Notes: generated by a model from the sequence alone, not told the origin. A DNA stretch of 61,182 nucleotides from an uncultured bacterium (GCA_902797985.1 CADBUZ010000020.1:1-61182), one strand, 5' to 3'; shown: positions 45,679 to 54,053, numbered from the stretch's first letter. Made by a program: numbers and translations.

Positions 45679-47142
45679 TTATATTTTTTTTGAATATTCT
45701 TGTGAAACCATATCATAGAAGTTTCTTCCGCTTAATTTATTATTGATATATTCTTGCTGTTCTTCAAGAATTTTGTTAATATCATTTGGAAGAATAGAGT
45801 GCAAGGTTTCTTTATTCCATTTTTTATTTCCGTTTTTTTCGTGTTTTAAAATTGCATCTAAGTTTGCGTGCGTCCAGTTGTTGCATGTATATTCTTCCAA
45901 GCTTTGTTGAGGTTTTGTAGTAAAAATTACATCTTTTACCCCTAAAATTTGTTTTAGGGTTTGATGGAATTTTTTCACTTCTTTATTATTTTCTTCAGAA
46001 ATAGAATCTATGATATAAAGTTGATTTTCATTTTTAAATAACCCTATAGTGTGTGTTCCTTCTTTACCGTTTTTCCCAAACAATTTATCGCTAACTGTTA
46101 GTCTTCCCACTTTTTTTGTGTCTAATAATTTTAGACCTTTTTCTAAATTTTTATTTTTTGATGAAATAGCTGTATTAGTATTGATTGGTGGAAATTCTAA
46201 AATGTTTTGTTCTTTTCTTTTTAGCCATGATAAAGTCATGTGATTTTCAAGTTTAGATTGAATATTTTCAGCAGAATCTACACCGAAAAATTCTACTCCT
46301 TCTGAGCTTCTATCAAGTTTTGGTATTTGAAAAGGATTTGATTTTTTAAGTTTTGCTTTGTGTATTCCTCTCTCTTTTTTGATTAAGTCAAGTGCCATAT
46401 CTTTGAAAAGTTTTATTTTTTCGTCAAACATATATTCTTTTGTTTGATCATATAATGCATCTTCATAGACAGGAGAGTTCTTTTTATATAATTTTTTGGC
46501 TATTTTTTGTTCTTCTTTATATGCGTTTCTTTCAGATATTAAACTATATCTGATATATTGAAGCATATTTACTTTATCTTCTGTTGAGTATCCTTTTAGG
46601 GCTTTAGCGGCTTTGTTTTTAATATCTTTAATAATGCGTTTTTTTGTATTTTTTCCGCCATTCATTTCTTTTATATAAACTTCATTATCATAAAAGTTAT
46701 AAAATTTATCTGTATCCAGACCTTTTTTAGCTAACAATTGTTCTCTTGATAGTATTTTCGGATGGAATAATGAATCTGCAAGATGTCTTATTTCATGTGT
46801 AATTGTTGGGATGCTTAATACGGTAATTTTGTTATTTTCATCAGGTTTCAACTCTAATGATTGATTAACTATCCAATTATCTTTTGTATAGGTTCTGTTG
46901 AGTTGTGCGTAACAGTCGGTATCTTTATTCTTTTTTACAAAAACCTTTAAATTATCCGGAAGCTCTTTTTTCAAGGAACGACCTAATTTGGACATGGAAA
47001 TTCCCTTCTCATCCAGTTGTCCGGATAAATCCCCCATTATTTTATGAGTAAACTGTCCTGCCTTTTGTTGTCTGCTTTCAAAAGAACCTTTTATTATGGG
47101 ATATGGTAGTGTTACTGTTTTTAAAAGATTATTTCTTATCAT
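45679..47142 (-). CDS. Possible dual-protease protein: HEIRH zincin plus His-Asp-Cys domain
   Basis: 487 residues, no signal peptide. The N-terminal half carries THEIRHLADSLFH (about residue 117), an H-E-x-x-H zinc-protease signature. The C-terminal third has GTHTIGLF, then LYIIDS, then YTCNNWTHANL, the order His-Asp-Cys typical of clan CE (Ulp1/YopJ-like) peptidases or deubiquitinases. Both assignments rest on motifs only. A cytoplasmic protein with two possible hydrolase centres recalls host-targeted effectors, but no secretion signal is visible. Upstream ribosome-binding site is weak. Confidence 0.5.
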   Translation of the reverse strand: MIRNNLLKTVTLPYPIIKGSFESRQQKAGQFTHKIMGDLSGQLDEKGISMSKLGRSLKKELPDNLKVFVKKNKDTDCYAQLNRTYTKDNWIVNQSLELKPDENNKITVLSIPTITHEIRHLADSLFHPKILSREQLLAKKGLDTDKFYNFYDNEVYIKEMNGGKNTKKRIIKDIKNKAAKALKGYSTEDKVNMLQYIRYSLISERNAYKEEQKIAKKLYKKNSPVYEDALYDQTKEYMFDEKIKLFKDMALDLIKKERGIHKAKLKKSNPFQIPKLDRSSEGVEFFGVDSAENIQSKLENHMTLSWLKRKEQNILEFPPINTNTAISSKNKNLEKGLKLLDTKKVGRLTVSDKLFGKNGKEGTHTIGLFKNENQLYIIDSISEENNKEVKKFHQTLKQILGVKDVIFTTKPQQSLEEYTCNNWTHANLDAILKHEKNGNKKWNKETLHSILPNDINKILEEQQEYINNKLSGRNFYDMVSQEYSKKI

Positions 47143-47297
47143 ATGATACTTCTTTTTTTCTTTAAAACCTCTAAAAAAATTTTTTGCGCAAAAATTTTTT
47201 ATAAAAAATGAACCCCATCAACCTATTGAATAGAGTATGTTTATGATATTATTTTATTGAAATATATAGCTAAAAAATAAAACGAGGGATAAAAATA

Positions 47298-49964
47298 ATG
47301 GAAACAACAAAGAGTAAGATTAATATAGATGATTTACCTACCGTTTATAATGCAAAAGAAACGGAAGAAAGAATATATAAATTCTGGGAAGGGGGTAAAT
47401 ATTTTGAAGCAAATGCTCAAAGTGATAAGCCTCCGTTTTCTATTGTTATTCCGCCTCCAAATGTTACAGGTGTATTGCATATGGGGCATGCTCTTGATGA
47501 AACATTACAAGATATCTTAACTCGTTATCATAGAATGAGCGGATACGAAGCTCTATGGATTCCCGGAACTGACCACGCAGGTCTTGCTACTCAAAACGTT
47601 GTTGAAAAACAATTGGCGAAAGAAGGGTTAACTCGTCACGATTTAGGCAGAGAAAAATTCCTCGAAAAAACTTGGGAATGGACGAATGACCACAAAAGTA
47701 CAATCTTAGACCAAATGAAACGTTTAGGAGCATCATTTGACCGTTCTCGTGAAAGATTTACTTTCGATGAAGGTTGTTCTGAGGCTGTTAAAGAAGTTTT
47801 TGTCACTCTTTATAATAAAGGTTTAATCTACAAAGGTGCATATATTGTAAACTGGTGTCCTCGTTGCCAATCAGCTATTTCTGATATAGAAACCGAATAC
47901 GAAACAGAACAAGGACATTTGTGGGAAATTTCTTATCCGTTGAAAAATGAAATGGGTGCAATTATTGTTGCAACTACACGACCTGAAACTATTTTTGGTG
48001 ATGTTGCTATTGCGGTTCACCCTGATGATAAAAAATATTCCGAACTTATCGGAAAAACAGTTATTATCCCGCTTTCAGGCAGAGAAATTCCTATTATTGC
48101 AGATGAATATGTTGATAGAAATTTTGGTACAGGTGCTGTAAAAATTACACCTGCTCACGATCCTAACGACTATGAAGTCGGAAAACGTCATAATCTTGGA
48201 CCTATATGGGTGATTGACGAAGAGGGTAAATTAAAAGCGTGTAGTGAGGTTCCTCAAGAATTTCACGGACTTGACAGATACGAAGCAAGAGAAAAAATTG
48301 TAGGAATGCTTGAATATAATCATTTCTTACTTCGTGTAAAAGATCACGAACACAACGTTGGTAAGTGTCAACGATGTGGGACTACAATTGAACCGCTTCT
48401 TTCTGAACAATGGTTTGTTAAAATGAAACCTTTAGCTGAAGAAGCTATTAAAGCGGTTAATGACGGAAGAATTAATTTTATTCCTGAACGTTGGACAAAG
48501 AATTATTTAGGCTGGATGGAAAATATCAGAGATTGGTGTATTTCTCGTCAGATTTGGTGGGGACATCAAATTCCTGCATATTATCATAAAACAACCGGTG
48601 AAATGGTTGTTGCAAAAGAAAATCCTGATCCTGAAAATTACGTACAGGAAAGCGACTGCCTTGATACTTGGTTCTCATCAGGTTTGTGGCCGTTCTCTAC
48701 TATGGGATTTCCTAACAGTGAAACAGACGATTTTAAGAAATTCTATCCTACAACAGTCCTTGTCACAGGATTTGATATTATCTTCTTCTGGGTTGCAAGA
48801 ATGATTACTATGGGATTGGAATTCACAGGTAAAGCTCCTTTTAAAGATGTTTATATTCACGGTCTTATTCGTGACGAAAAAGGTCAAAAAATGTCTAAAT
48901 CTAAAGGAAATACAATTGACCCTGTTGAAATTATCGACAAATATGGTTGTGATGCTTTAAGATTTACTATGACGTCACTATGTACTTATGGCGGACAAGA
49001 TATCAAAGTGTCTGATGATAAGTTTGAATACGGCAGAAACTTTGCTAACAAGATTTGGAACGCTTCAAGATTTGTGTTGATGAACCTTGACGGTGTTGAC
49101 GGCAATGAATTTGAAAAGGATAAATTAACTATTGCGGATAAGTGGATTTTAGATAAATTAAATTCTACCGCAAAACTTGTTAATGATAATATTAAAAATT
49201 ATCGAATTGGCGAAACTGCTCACGTACTTTATGATTTCTTCTGGAATTCATATTGTGACTGGTATGTGGAAATTGCTAAAATTCAATTGCGTGATGACAG
49301 TCTGAAAGCTAATACTCAACGTGTATTGAGATATGTCCTTGATATGGCTTTGAGATTACTTCACCCTATTATGCCGCATATAACAGAAAACATTTGGCAG
49401 TTGTTACCGAAGGGGGTAAATGAAAATGCTTCTGCCGTAATTGTTGCAGATTATCCGGTATATAAAGAGGATTTATCCTTCCCTAAAGAAGCAAAAGAAA
49501 TGGAACTTGTGTTTGATACAATTACGTCATTGCGTAATTTAAGACAAAGTTTCAATATCCCAACCTCTCGTGAAGTAAATGTTGAAATTCGTGCAGATAA
49601 AAATGAAAAAGAGATTTTTGAAGAAATAGAATCATATATTCACAGAATGGCTAAGGTAGATACAATATCTTACGCAGATGAAAATGCGCCTCTACCGCCT
49701 AAGTCTGCAACGGCTGTTGTATCAGCATCAAAACTCATTGTTCCTCTTGCTGACTTGATTGATTTAGACGAAGAAATCAAACGTCAAGAAAAGAAAATGG
49801 GTAAATTGACTAATGAAAAGAATTCTTTAGAAGGACGTATGAAGAATGAAAAATTCGTTGCTAATGCGCCTAAAGAGTTGATTGAACAAACAACTGCCCG
49901 TATCGCAGAACTTACCGAGCAAGAAAATATTATCAAAGATTTGATAAAATCACTGCAAGGGTAA
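47298..49964 (+). CDS. valS: Valyl-tRNA synthetase
   Basis: 888 residues, full length. HIGH motif PNVTGVLHMGHAL (about residues 52-64), KMSKS in GQKMSKSKGNTIDP, the CP1 editing domain with TTRPETIFGDVAIAVHP, a zinc-like CPRCQ/CQRCG pair, and the C-terminal coiled-coil arm (DEEIKRQEKKMGKL...NEKNSLEGR) characteristic of ValRS. Charges tRNA-Val. GAGGGAT site upstream. Its 3' end is directly followed by REP repeats, and a diverged copy of its last 18 codons lies at 51343-51396. Confidence 0.96.
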   Translation: METTKSKINIDDLPTVYNAKETEERIYKFWEGGKYFEANAQSDKPPFSIVIPPPNVTGVLHMGHALDETLQDILTRYHRMSGYEALWIPGTDHAGLATQNVVEKQLAKEGLTRHDLGREKFLEKTWEWTNDHKSTILDQMKRLGASFDRSRERFTFDEGCSEAVKEVFVTLYNKGLIYKGAYIVNWCPRCQSAISDIETEYETEQGHLWEISYPLKNEMGAIIVATTRPETIFGDVAIAVHPDDKKYSELIGKTVIIPLSGREIPIIADEYVDRNFGTGAVKITPAHDPNDYEVGKRHNLGPIWVIDEEGKLKACSEVPQEFHGLDRYEAREKIVGMLEYNHFLLRVKDHEHNVGKCQRCGTTIEPLLSEQWFVKMKPLAEEAIKAVNDGRINFIPERWTKNYLGWMENIRDWCISRQIWWGHQIPAYYHKTTGEMVVAKENPDPENYVQESDCLDTWFSSGLWPFSTMGFPNSETDDFKKFYPTTVLVTGFDIIFFWVARMITMGLEFTGKAPFKDVYIHGLIRDEKGQKMSKSKGNTIDPVEIIDKYGCDALRFTMTSLCTYGGQDIKVSDDKFEYGRNFANKIWNASRFVLMNLDGVDGNEFEKDKLTIADKWILDKLNSTAKLVNDNIKNYRIGETAHVLYDFFWNSYCDWYVEIAKIQLRDDSLKANTQRVLRYVLDMALRLLHPIMPHITENIWQLLPKGVNENASAVIVADYPVYKEDLSFPKEAKEMELVFDTITSLRNLRQSFNIPTSREVNVEIRADKNEKEIFEEIESYIHRMAKVDTISYADENAPLPPKSATAVVSASKLIVPLADLIDLDEEIKRQEKKMGKLTNEKNSLEGRMKNEKFVANAPKELIEQTTARIAELTEQENIIKDLIKSLQG

Positions 49965-50004
49965 GTAGTAAAGAGGTAAATATTAAGAAATAAATAATAA
50001 GTAA

Positions 50005-50080
50005 ATTGGTGCGTCCAAAGGACAGCAGGGGTAAATAATTATTGGTGCGTCAGGGGTAAATTATTACGACGCACCCTACT
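50005..50080. repeat. REP block C-B downstream of valS
   Basis: Subtype C (GGTGCGTCC-aaa-GGACaGCA, 50008-50027) then subtype B (GGTGCGTC-N16-GACGCACC, 50044-50075). The same C-B pair with identical spacing recurs at 52960-53027, a BIME-like unit. Confidence 0.8.
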
Positions 50081-50098
50081 GAATATAAGGAATAAAAT

Positions 50099-50557
50099 AT
50101 GAAAAAGATTTTAATAGTATTACTATTAACTATTGCAACTATATTACCTACGGTTGCTTCTTCATGGGTAAAAATTGATGAATGGCAATATATTGACAAA
50201 GATAGTATAAAATACTATGTTAATGATTACGGAAGAATTGATTACCAAAAGAAAATATTTTGGAAAAAGGATACGAATATTGATGACAAATATACAATTG
50301 AAATAGAACGTATATTTAATAAAAAGGTAGGATATATTATAAATCAAGACATCATTGATTTTAATAAAAAACAACATGCTTGTAAATCCATCATCGTTTA
50401 TGATGAAAATTCGAATGTTATAACAAGTTTTACATATAAAGATTTTCAATTGGATTGGCGAAGCATTGTGCCCGATTCCATGGGTGAAAAACTATATGAG
50501 TTAGTTAAATCTCCAAAAACTTTAAAGAAAATGTACAAAATGCAAACACAATATTAA
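50099..50557 (+). CDS. Exported hypothetical protein
   Basis: 152 residues with a signal peptide (KKILIVLLLTIATILPTVASS) and mature start WVKIDEWQYIDKDSIKYYV. The pattern W-V-x-I...Y-I-D-x-x-S-I, with a central Cys, resembles small periplasmic surface-associated proteins in diderms. AAGGAATAAAAT precedes the ATG. It sits inside the REP zone between valS and the RAYT. Function unknown. Confidence 0.65.
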   Translation: MKKILIVLLLTIATILPTVASSWVKIDEWQYIDKDSIKYYVNDYGRIDYQKKIFWKKDTNIDDKYTIEIERIFNKKVGYIINQDIIDFNKKQHACKSIIVYDENSNVITSFTYKDFQLDWRSIVPDSMGEKLYELVKSPKTLKKMYKMQTQY

Positions 50558-50570
50558 GCAGTAGCAGTAG

Positions 50571-50602
50571 GGTGCATCGTAATAATTTACCCCTGACGCA
50601 CC
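50571..50602. repeat. REP subtype B, inverted and diverged
   Basis: GGTGCATC-N16-GACGCACC, the reverse-complement arrangement of the 32-nt subtype B, one arm with a substitution. Lies 14 bp after the exported-protein stop. Confidence 0.7.
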
Positions 50603-50693
50603 AAAATATTTACTAAATAGTATTTGGACAAATGCAAAAACTGACGTTCGTAATTTAAAAAATTATATTTCAGATGAGATTATGTTTATTGGA

Positions 50694-50763
50694 TAAATTT
50701 ATAATTTGACATGGTTGAATTATAGCATATATTTATTGGTGCGTCCAAAGGACAGCACCCTAC
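50694..50763. repeat. REP subtype C with attached fragment of the RAYT promoter and start
   Basis: About 60 bp nearly identical to the sequence spanning the RAYT start at 52920-52979, including the complement of its ATG and TATAAT, joined to GGTGCGTCC-aaa-GGACaGCACC (50738-50759). Looks like the 5' remnant of a second transposase copy or a mobilised end. Confidence 0.65.
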
Positions 50764-50794
50764 GGCTACTATGACTTAGTAATAATGAAATAAA

Positions 50795-51019
50795 TTACAT
50801 ATTAAATAAAAAAATAAAAAATATAATAATCACTCCCCATACAATTATTTCTAGTAGTAGAGGAAATGAAAGTAAAACCATTATTATTGTCAAAATTCCG
50901 ATAATTAGCAATGCCATTTTTATTCCATCAGTCAAATAGCCGCCCCTAGCACAAGCTATAAGCATTGGCAAAAGAACAATGAAGAAACACAATATGTATT
51001 CTGCGTGAAAATCATTCAT
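50795..51019 (-). CDS. Small two-helix membrane protein
   Basis: 74 residues with hydrophobic segments YILCFFIVLLPMLIAC and MALLIIGILTIIMVLLSFPLL...WGVIIIFFIFLF. A loop GGYLTDG separates them. No ribosome-binding site is obvious and no family is recognised; it may be a minor gene of the REP zone or a chance ORF with membrane-like composition. Confidence 0.4.
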   Translation of the reverse strand: MNDFHAEYILCFFIVLLPMLIACARGGYLTDGIKMALLIIGILTIIMVLLSFPLLLEIIVWGVIIIFFIFLFNM

Positions 51020-51068
51020 TCAGCTATTATTATGTATAACGCAAATTTTGTCAAGATGTAGCAGGTAG

Positions 51069-51097
51069 GTTGTGGTAAATCTGTGATTTACCGCAAC
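51069..51097. repeat. Palindrome in the REP zone
   Basis: GTTGTGGTAAAT-N5-ATTTACCGCAAC: 12-bp stem with one G-T pair. Different in sequence from the REP units. Confidence 0.6.
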
Positions 51098-51120
51098 ACA
51101 ATAATAAAAAACAGTAGTAG

Positions 51121-51141
51121 GGTGCGTCGTTTTGACGCACC
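51121..51141. repeat. REP subtype A
   Basis: GGTGCGTC-gtttt-GACGCACC: a perfect 8-bp stem with five-base loop. Identical copies at 51409-51429 and 52308-52328. Confidence 0.8.
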
Positions 51142-51182
51142 AATTATACTACTTTGCAAGGGTAAAGGGGTAAATAAATATT

Positions 51183-51256
51183 GGTGCGTCAGGGGTAAAT
51201 TATTACGACGCACCCTACTGAATATAAGTAAATTGGTGCGTCCAAAGGACAGCACC
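51183..51256. repeat. REP block B-C
   Basis: Subtype B (51183-51214) followed by subtype C (51235-51256), the reverse order of the C-B blocks at 50008 and 52960. Confidence 0.8.
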
Positions 51257-51317
51257 CTACTTATTTATTAAAAAGGTTGTTTTTCATATTTAAAATATAA
51301 GGAAAAAGTATTTATGC

Positions 51318-51341
51318 AGGTTGGGGTTTCTACCCCAACCT
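51318..51341. repeat. GGTTGGGG palindrome
   Basis: AGGTTGGGG-N6-CCCCAACCT, a perfect 9-bp stem immediately before the duplicated valS tail. Confidence 0.65.
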
Positions 51342-51342
51342 A

Positions 51343-51396
51343 CTCACTGAGCAAGAAAATATTATTAAAGATTTGATTGCATCATTGAGTGAATAG
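51343..51396 (+). pseudogene. Duplicated fragment of the valS 3' end
   Basis: Translates LTEQENIIKDLIASLSE-stop, against LTEQENIIKDLIKSLQG-stop at the real valS end (49911-49964). Synonymous and non-synonymous differences show it is diverged. It lies about 1.4 kb downstream of valS, with REPs and two small genes between. An insertion that duplicated or displaced the gene end would explain it. Confidence 0.7.
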
Positions 51397-51408
51397 CTGT
51401 ATCTGTAG

Positions 51409-51429
51409 GGTGCGTCGTTTTGACGCACC
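51409..51429. repeat. REP subtype A
   Basis: Exact copy of 51121-51141, 12 bp after the valS-tail remnant. Confidence 0.8.
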
Positions 51430-51457
51430 AATTATACTACACAACTTGTTTATAATT

Positions 51458-51958
51458 TTAAAACATAAACTCCGTTGATAAACGGGTGTCTATTGGTGGC
51501 AAAGTGTTGAGTTTTGCTTGCCCTCCTTTTACAAATGCACATAATGCTAATGGCCATAGAAAAAAGATACTGACTCCTAAACATACTTTTGGCCAAGTCT
51601 TTTCATCACCAACAATTTGACGATTAAAGTCAAATTTATGTTCATCTCCTTTTGTATCATAAACTTTTCCGCCATATAATGTTATTTCACCAGGTTTACC
51701 AATAAAACCTGCTTTATTAGCAGAAAGAACAGTTATACTTGCTTTATCACCCTTTTTGAAAATAGTATTTTTATTTATTATTACATCTTCGGCTATAACA
51801 GCATCTATTGTACCACCTGAAATAACAGTTTTGCTTGTTACGTTGTGTTCTACTGTTATAGGAATTGATGTTCCTGCAGGAACTTTAACTGATGAAAAAA
51901 CAGGATTCCAAGTTCCTAAAAAACATATTAAACAAATCAAGTTTATAATTTTTTTCAT
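51458..51958 (-). CDS. Exported hypothetical protein with C-terminal hydrophobic segment
   Basis: 166 residues. Signal peptide KKIINLICLICFLGTWNPVFSS, then VPAGTSIPITVEHNVTSKTV, a pattern seen in periplasmic proteins with VPAGT-x-h-x-h repeats. A second hydrophobic stretch VCLGVSIFFLWPLALCAFVKGG near residue 125 suggests a membrane anchor. GGAGATATT precedes the ATG. Divergent from the XRE gene at 52036 with an operator-like repeat between. Function unknown. Confidence 0.65.
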   Translation of the reverse strand: MKKIINLICLICFLGTWNPVFSSVKVPAGTSIPITVEHNVTSKTVISGGTIDAVIAEDVIINKNTIFKKGDKASITVLSANKAGFIGKPGEITLYGGKVYDTKGDEHKFDFNRQIVGDEKTWPKVCLGVSIFFLWPLALCAFVKGGQAKLNTLPPIDTRLSTEFMF

Positions 51959-51984
51959 GTAATATCTCCGAATAAATAACTTAC

Positions 51985-52002
51985 CATTACATGCGTGTAA
52001 TG
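51985..52002. promoter_or_regulatory. Operator-like repeat between divergent genes
   Basis: CATTACA-tgcg-TGTAATG, perfect 7-bp arms. A further CATTACA half-site lies at about 52026-52032, next to the XRE start. Probably the site of the XRE regulator, controlling both directions. Confidence 0.55.
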
Positions 52003-52035
52003 AATAATATAAATTATAGCATTATCATTACATAT

Positions 52036-52287
52036 ATGCAACAGATTGATAAAGAAAATCTTAAAAATTTTGGGGCAAGAGTAAAACAATTAAGAATTGC
52101 CAAATCTCCTTCTCTGAATAAATTAGCTTTTTCGAAAGAAGGAGTTACTTCTGCTACATTAAGTCGAATTGAAAATGGTTTGGTAGATTTTAAGTTTTCA
52201 ACTTTGATAAGATTAGTTCAAACTCTTGATATTTCATTATTAGATTTATTTAAAGATTATGAATTTAATTTTCCATCTGATGATTAA
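52036..52287 (+). CDS. XRE-family helix-turn-helix regulator
   Basis: 83 residues from the ATG at 52036; the longer frame from 51991 starts inside the operator-like repeat. HTH_3: NFGARVKQLRIAKSPSLNKLAF...VTSATLSRIENGL...FKFSTLIRLVQTLDISLLDLF. No Shine-Dalgarno; TATCAT (52023-52028) ends seven bases before the ATG, so the mRNA is probably leaderless. Divergent from the exported protein it may regulate. Confidence 0.78.
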   Translation: MQQIDKENLKNFGARVKQLRIAKSPSLNKLAFSKEGVTSATLSRIENGLVDFKFSTLIRLVQTLDISLLDLFKDYEFNFPSDD

Positions 52288-52307
52288 CAAAAATATAGCT
52301 GTAGTAG

Positions 52308-52380
52308 GGTGCGTCGTTTTGACGCACCAATTATACTCAAACATTTTTGTGCATCGTTACATATTTACCCCTAACGCACC
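52308..52380. repeat. REP subtype A plus diverged subtype B, 3' side of the RAYT
   Basis: GGTGCGTC-gtttt-GACGCACC (52308-52328), then a decayed 32-nt unit GTGCATC...TAACGCACC (52349-52380) ending 17 bp from the RAYT stop. Confidence 0.75.
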
Positions 52381-52397
52381 AAAATAATTTTTAACCC

Positions 52398-52934
52398 CTA
52401 TTCTAACCAAACATAATCTATATCTTTATTTTTAAAATCGCACCAATCGTTATCATATATATTTAATTTTACAAATTTATTAAATGATGAATATTTCCAA
52501 TCTTTTGGAGAAATACCATAATGTTTAACTGAATTATAATGGATATAATCAAAATGATTCTTAAAATCGTTTTCATCTCTAATAATATGGTCTAAAAATC
52601 TGCGTTGCCAAACTCCTGCTTCTTTTCGTGTTTGCATACTCTGTGGCAAATTCTCTTTTTGTGGTTTAGTTTTTAAATTATAAGAAAAATATTTTTTTAT
52701 ACTTGAAACAATTTTAGAAAAATTTTGTAATTCTTTTTCTTTAATAATCATATGAATATGGTCTTGCATAACAGATATTGCAATTATATCAAAGGGATAA
52801 CTCGTTTTTGTCTTTTTGAATGATTGACGTAATAAATCGATATTATCTATCAAAATTTTTTGTCGGTTATATGTGACAATTGTAATAAAAATATATGAAT
52901 AATCTTTTAAATAATATCTTTTATAATTTGACAT
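52398..52934 (-). CDS. REP-associated tyrosine transposase (RAYT)
   Basis: 178 residues from the ATG at 52934 (TTG at 52970 is in frame but lies within a REP). Y1/IS200-like domain: YIFITIVTYNRQKIL strand, HUH motif QDHIHMII, and the RAYT signature DYIHYNSVKHYGISPKDWKYSSFNKFV, which carries the catalytic Tyr. RAYTs nick single-stranded REP DNA and are thought to spread REPs. REPs flank the gene on both sides. TATAAT (52946-52941) ends six bases before the ATG, so the mRNA is probably leaderless. Confidence 0.88.
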   Translation of the reverse strand: MSNYKRYYLKDYSYIFITIVTYNRQKILIDNIDLLRQSFKKTKTSYPFDIIAISVMQDHIHMIIKEKELQNFSKIVSSIKKYFSYNLKTKPQKENLPQSMQTRKEAGVWQRRFLDHIIRDENDFKNHFDYIHYNSVKHYGISPKDWKYSSFNKFVKLNIYDNDWCDFKNKDIDYVWLE

Positions 52935-52959
52935 GGCTGAATTATAGCATATATTTATT

Positions 52960-53027
52960 GGTGCGTCCAAAGGACAGCAAGGGTAAATAATTATTGGTGC
53001 GTCAGGGGTAAATTATTACGACGCACC
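52960..53027. repeat. REP block C-B, 5' side of the RAYT
   Basis: Subtype C (52960-52979) then B (52996-53027), the same pair and spacing as 50008-50075. Subtype C here immediately precedes the RAYT promoter. Confidence 0.8.
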
Positions 53028-53183
53028 CTACTACTACAGTTTCTCAAATAAAAAATTAGAAATTATTTTTTCAATATATAAGTTGGGCACACCTGTCTAA
53101 CCTGTAACCTTTAGAGTTTATGGTGACAATAAAATGGGTTTGGTGTAACATTGTATAGAATTATCATAATAAAGGGTTAAATT

Positions 53184-53465
53184 ATGCAAATCACACCAAT
53201 TAATCAAAATAACAAAAATCAGTCTTTCGGAATGAAGTTTAAATTATCAAAAGAAACTGTAAAATCGATTGAGAAATCAACAGGTTTGACATATAAAGAA
53301 ATGACAGAATTGCCGTTAGATAAATGTGAAAATCTAATGAAAGAAAGAGGTAGATTAAAAGAGCCTAATAAATTATGGACTTGGTTACAGTATAAGTACA
53401 AAAATTTTGGCGAAAGAACAGGATTGTTAAAAAAAGAGTACAAATTTTATACAGATATTGATTAG
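53184..53465 (+). CDS. Small lineage-type hypothetical protein
   Basis: 93 residues, basic. The N-terminus MQITPINQNNKNQSFGMKFKLSKE has a polar leader then QSFG, a style repeated in short proteins of this genome; a helical FKLSKETVKSIEKSTGLTYKEM follows. No known domain. AAGGGTTAAAT site upstream. Confidence 0.6.
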   Translation: MQITPINQNNKNQSFGMKFKLSKETVKSIEKSTGLTYKEMTELPLDKCENLMKERGRLKEPNKLWTWLQYKYKNFGERTGLLKKEYKFYTDID

Positions 53466-53620
53466 GGGTGATATTGTTAATATTTTGTGTTTTCCAAAAG
53501 AATTTTTAAAAAATTATCAAAAATTAATACAGAAAAAAAATAAATAGCAATTTATTTTTACTTTACAAGAATAAAAGTTTTACATATAATAAATGAGCGA
53601 TTATAAAAAGGAGATTGTGT

Positions 53621-54001
53621 ATGCGTGTTGTATCTATTGAAAAAACTGCTTTTACAGCCGGCGATGTTGAATTAAAAAGGTTAAATCCTGATAATTTTAA
53701 TAATTATGAAAAAATCCAAAAACTTGCAAAAGAGGATAATGTTGATTTATGGGTTTGTAAAAATGCAGAATCAAAATACCTTCCACAACATGATTCATAT
53801 ATTGTATTAGCAAAACAAAAGCCGAAAGATTATAAAAATACAATTTTTAGTACAAAATGTGCAATTATTGATAAAAAAACGGCAATTCCTGAATTTTCAG
53901 AAAAAATATATAATACTGTTATTAAGGCTGTAGAAAGTTTAGGAGAAAAAATAGTTGAAGCAACAGGTAAAAATCCAAATTTCTTGAAAAATTTAAAATA
54001 A
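53621..54001 (+). CDS. Hypothetical protein, 126 residues
   Basis: Start at the ATG at 53621, eight to nine bases after AAAAGGAG; upstream in-frame codons lack a site. The protein opens RVVSIEKTAFTAGDVELKRLNP and ends with a helix IYNTVIKAVESLGEKIVEATG. Soluble, no motif recognised. Terminator follows. Confidence 0.6.
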   Translation: MRVVSIEKTAFTAGDVELKRLNPDNFNNYEKIQKLAKEDNVDLWVCKNAESKYLPQHDSYIVLAKQKPKDYKNTIFSTKCAIIDKKTAIPEFSEKIYNTVIKAVESLGEKIVEATGKNPNFLKNLK

Positions 54002-54020
54002 AAATAATAAAATAATAAGC

Positions 54021-54053
54021 AAAAACGGATACTATTTAAAGTGTCCGTTTTTT
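54021..54053. terminator. Bidirectional terminator
   Basis: AAAAACGGATAC-N8-GTGTCCGTTTTT (one T-G pair) with T6 on the plus strand, between convergent genes. Confidence 0.8.

Noticed and set aside
50005-53027. GGTGCGTC repeats as CRISPR or integron attC sites
   Set aside because: Spacings are irregular and the same short palindromes recur in blocks beside a RAYT; no cas genes and no integron integrase are present.
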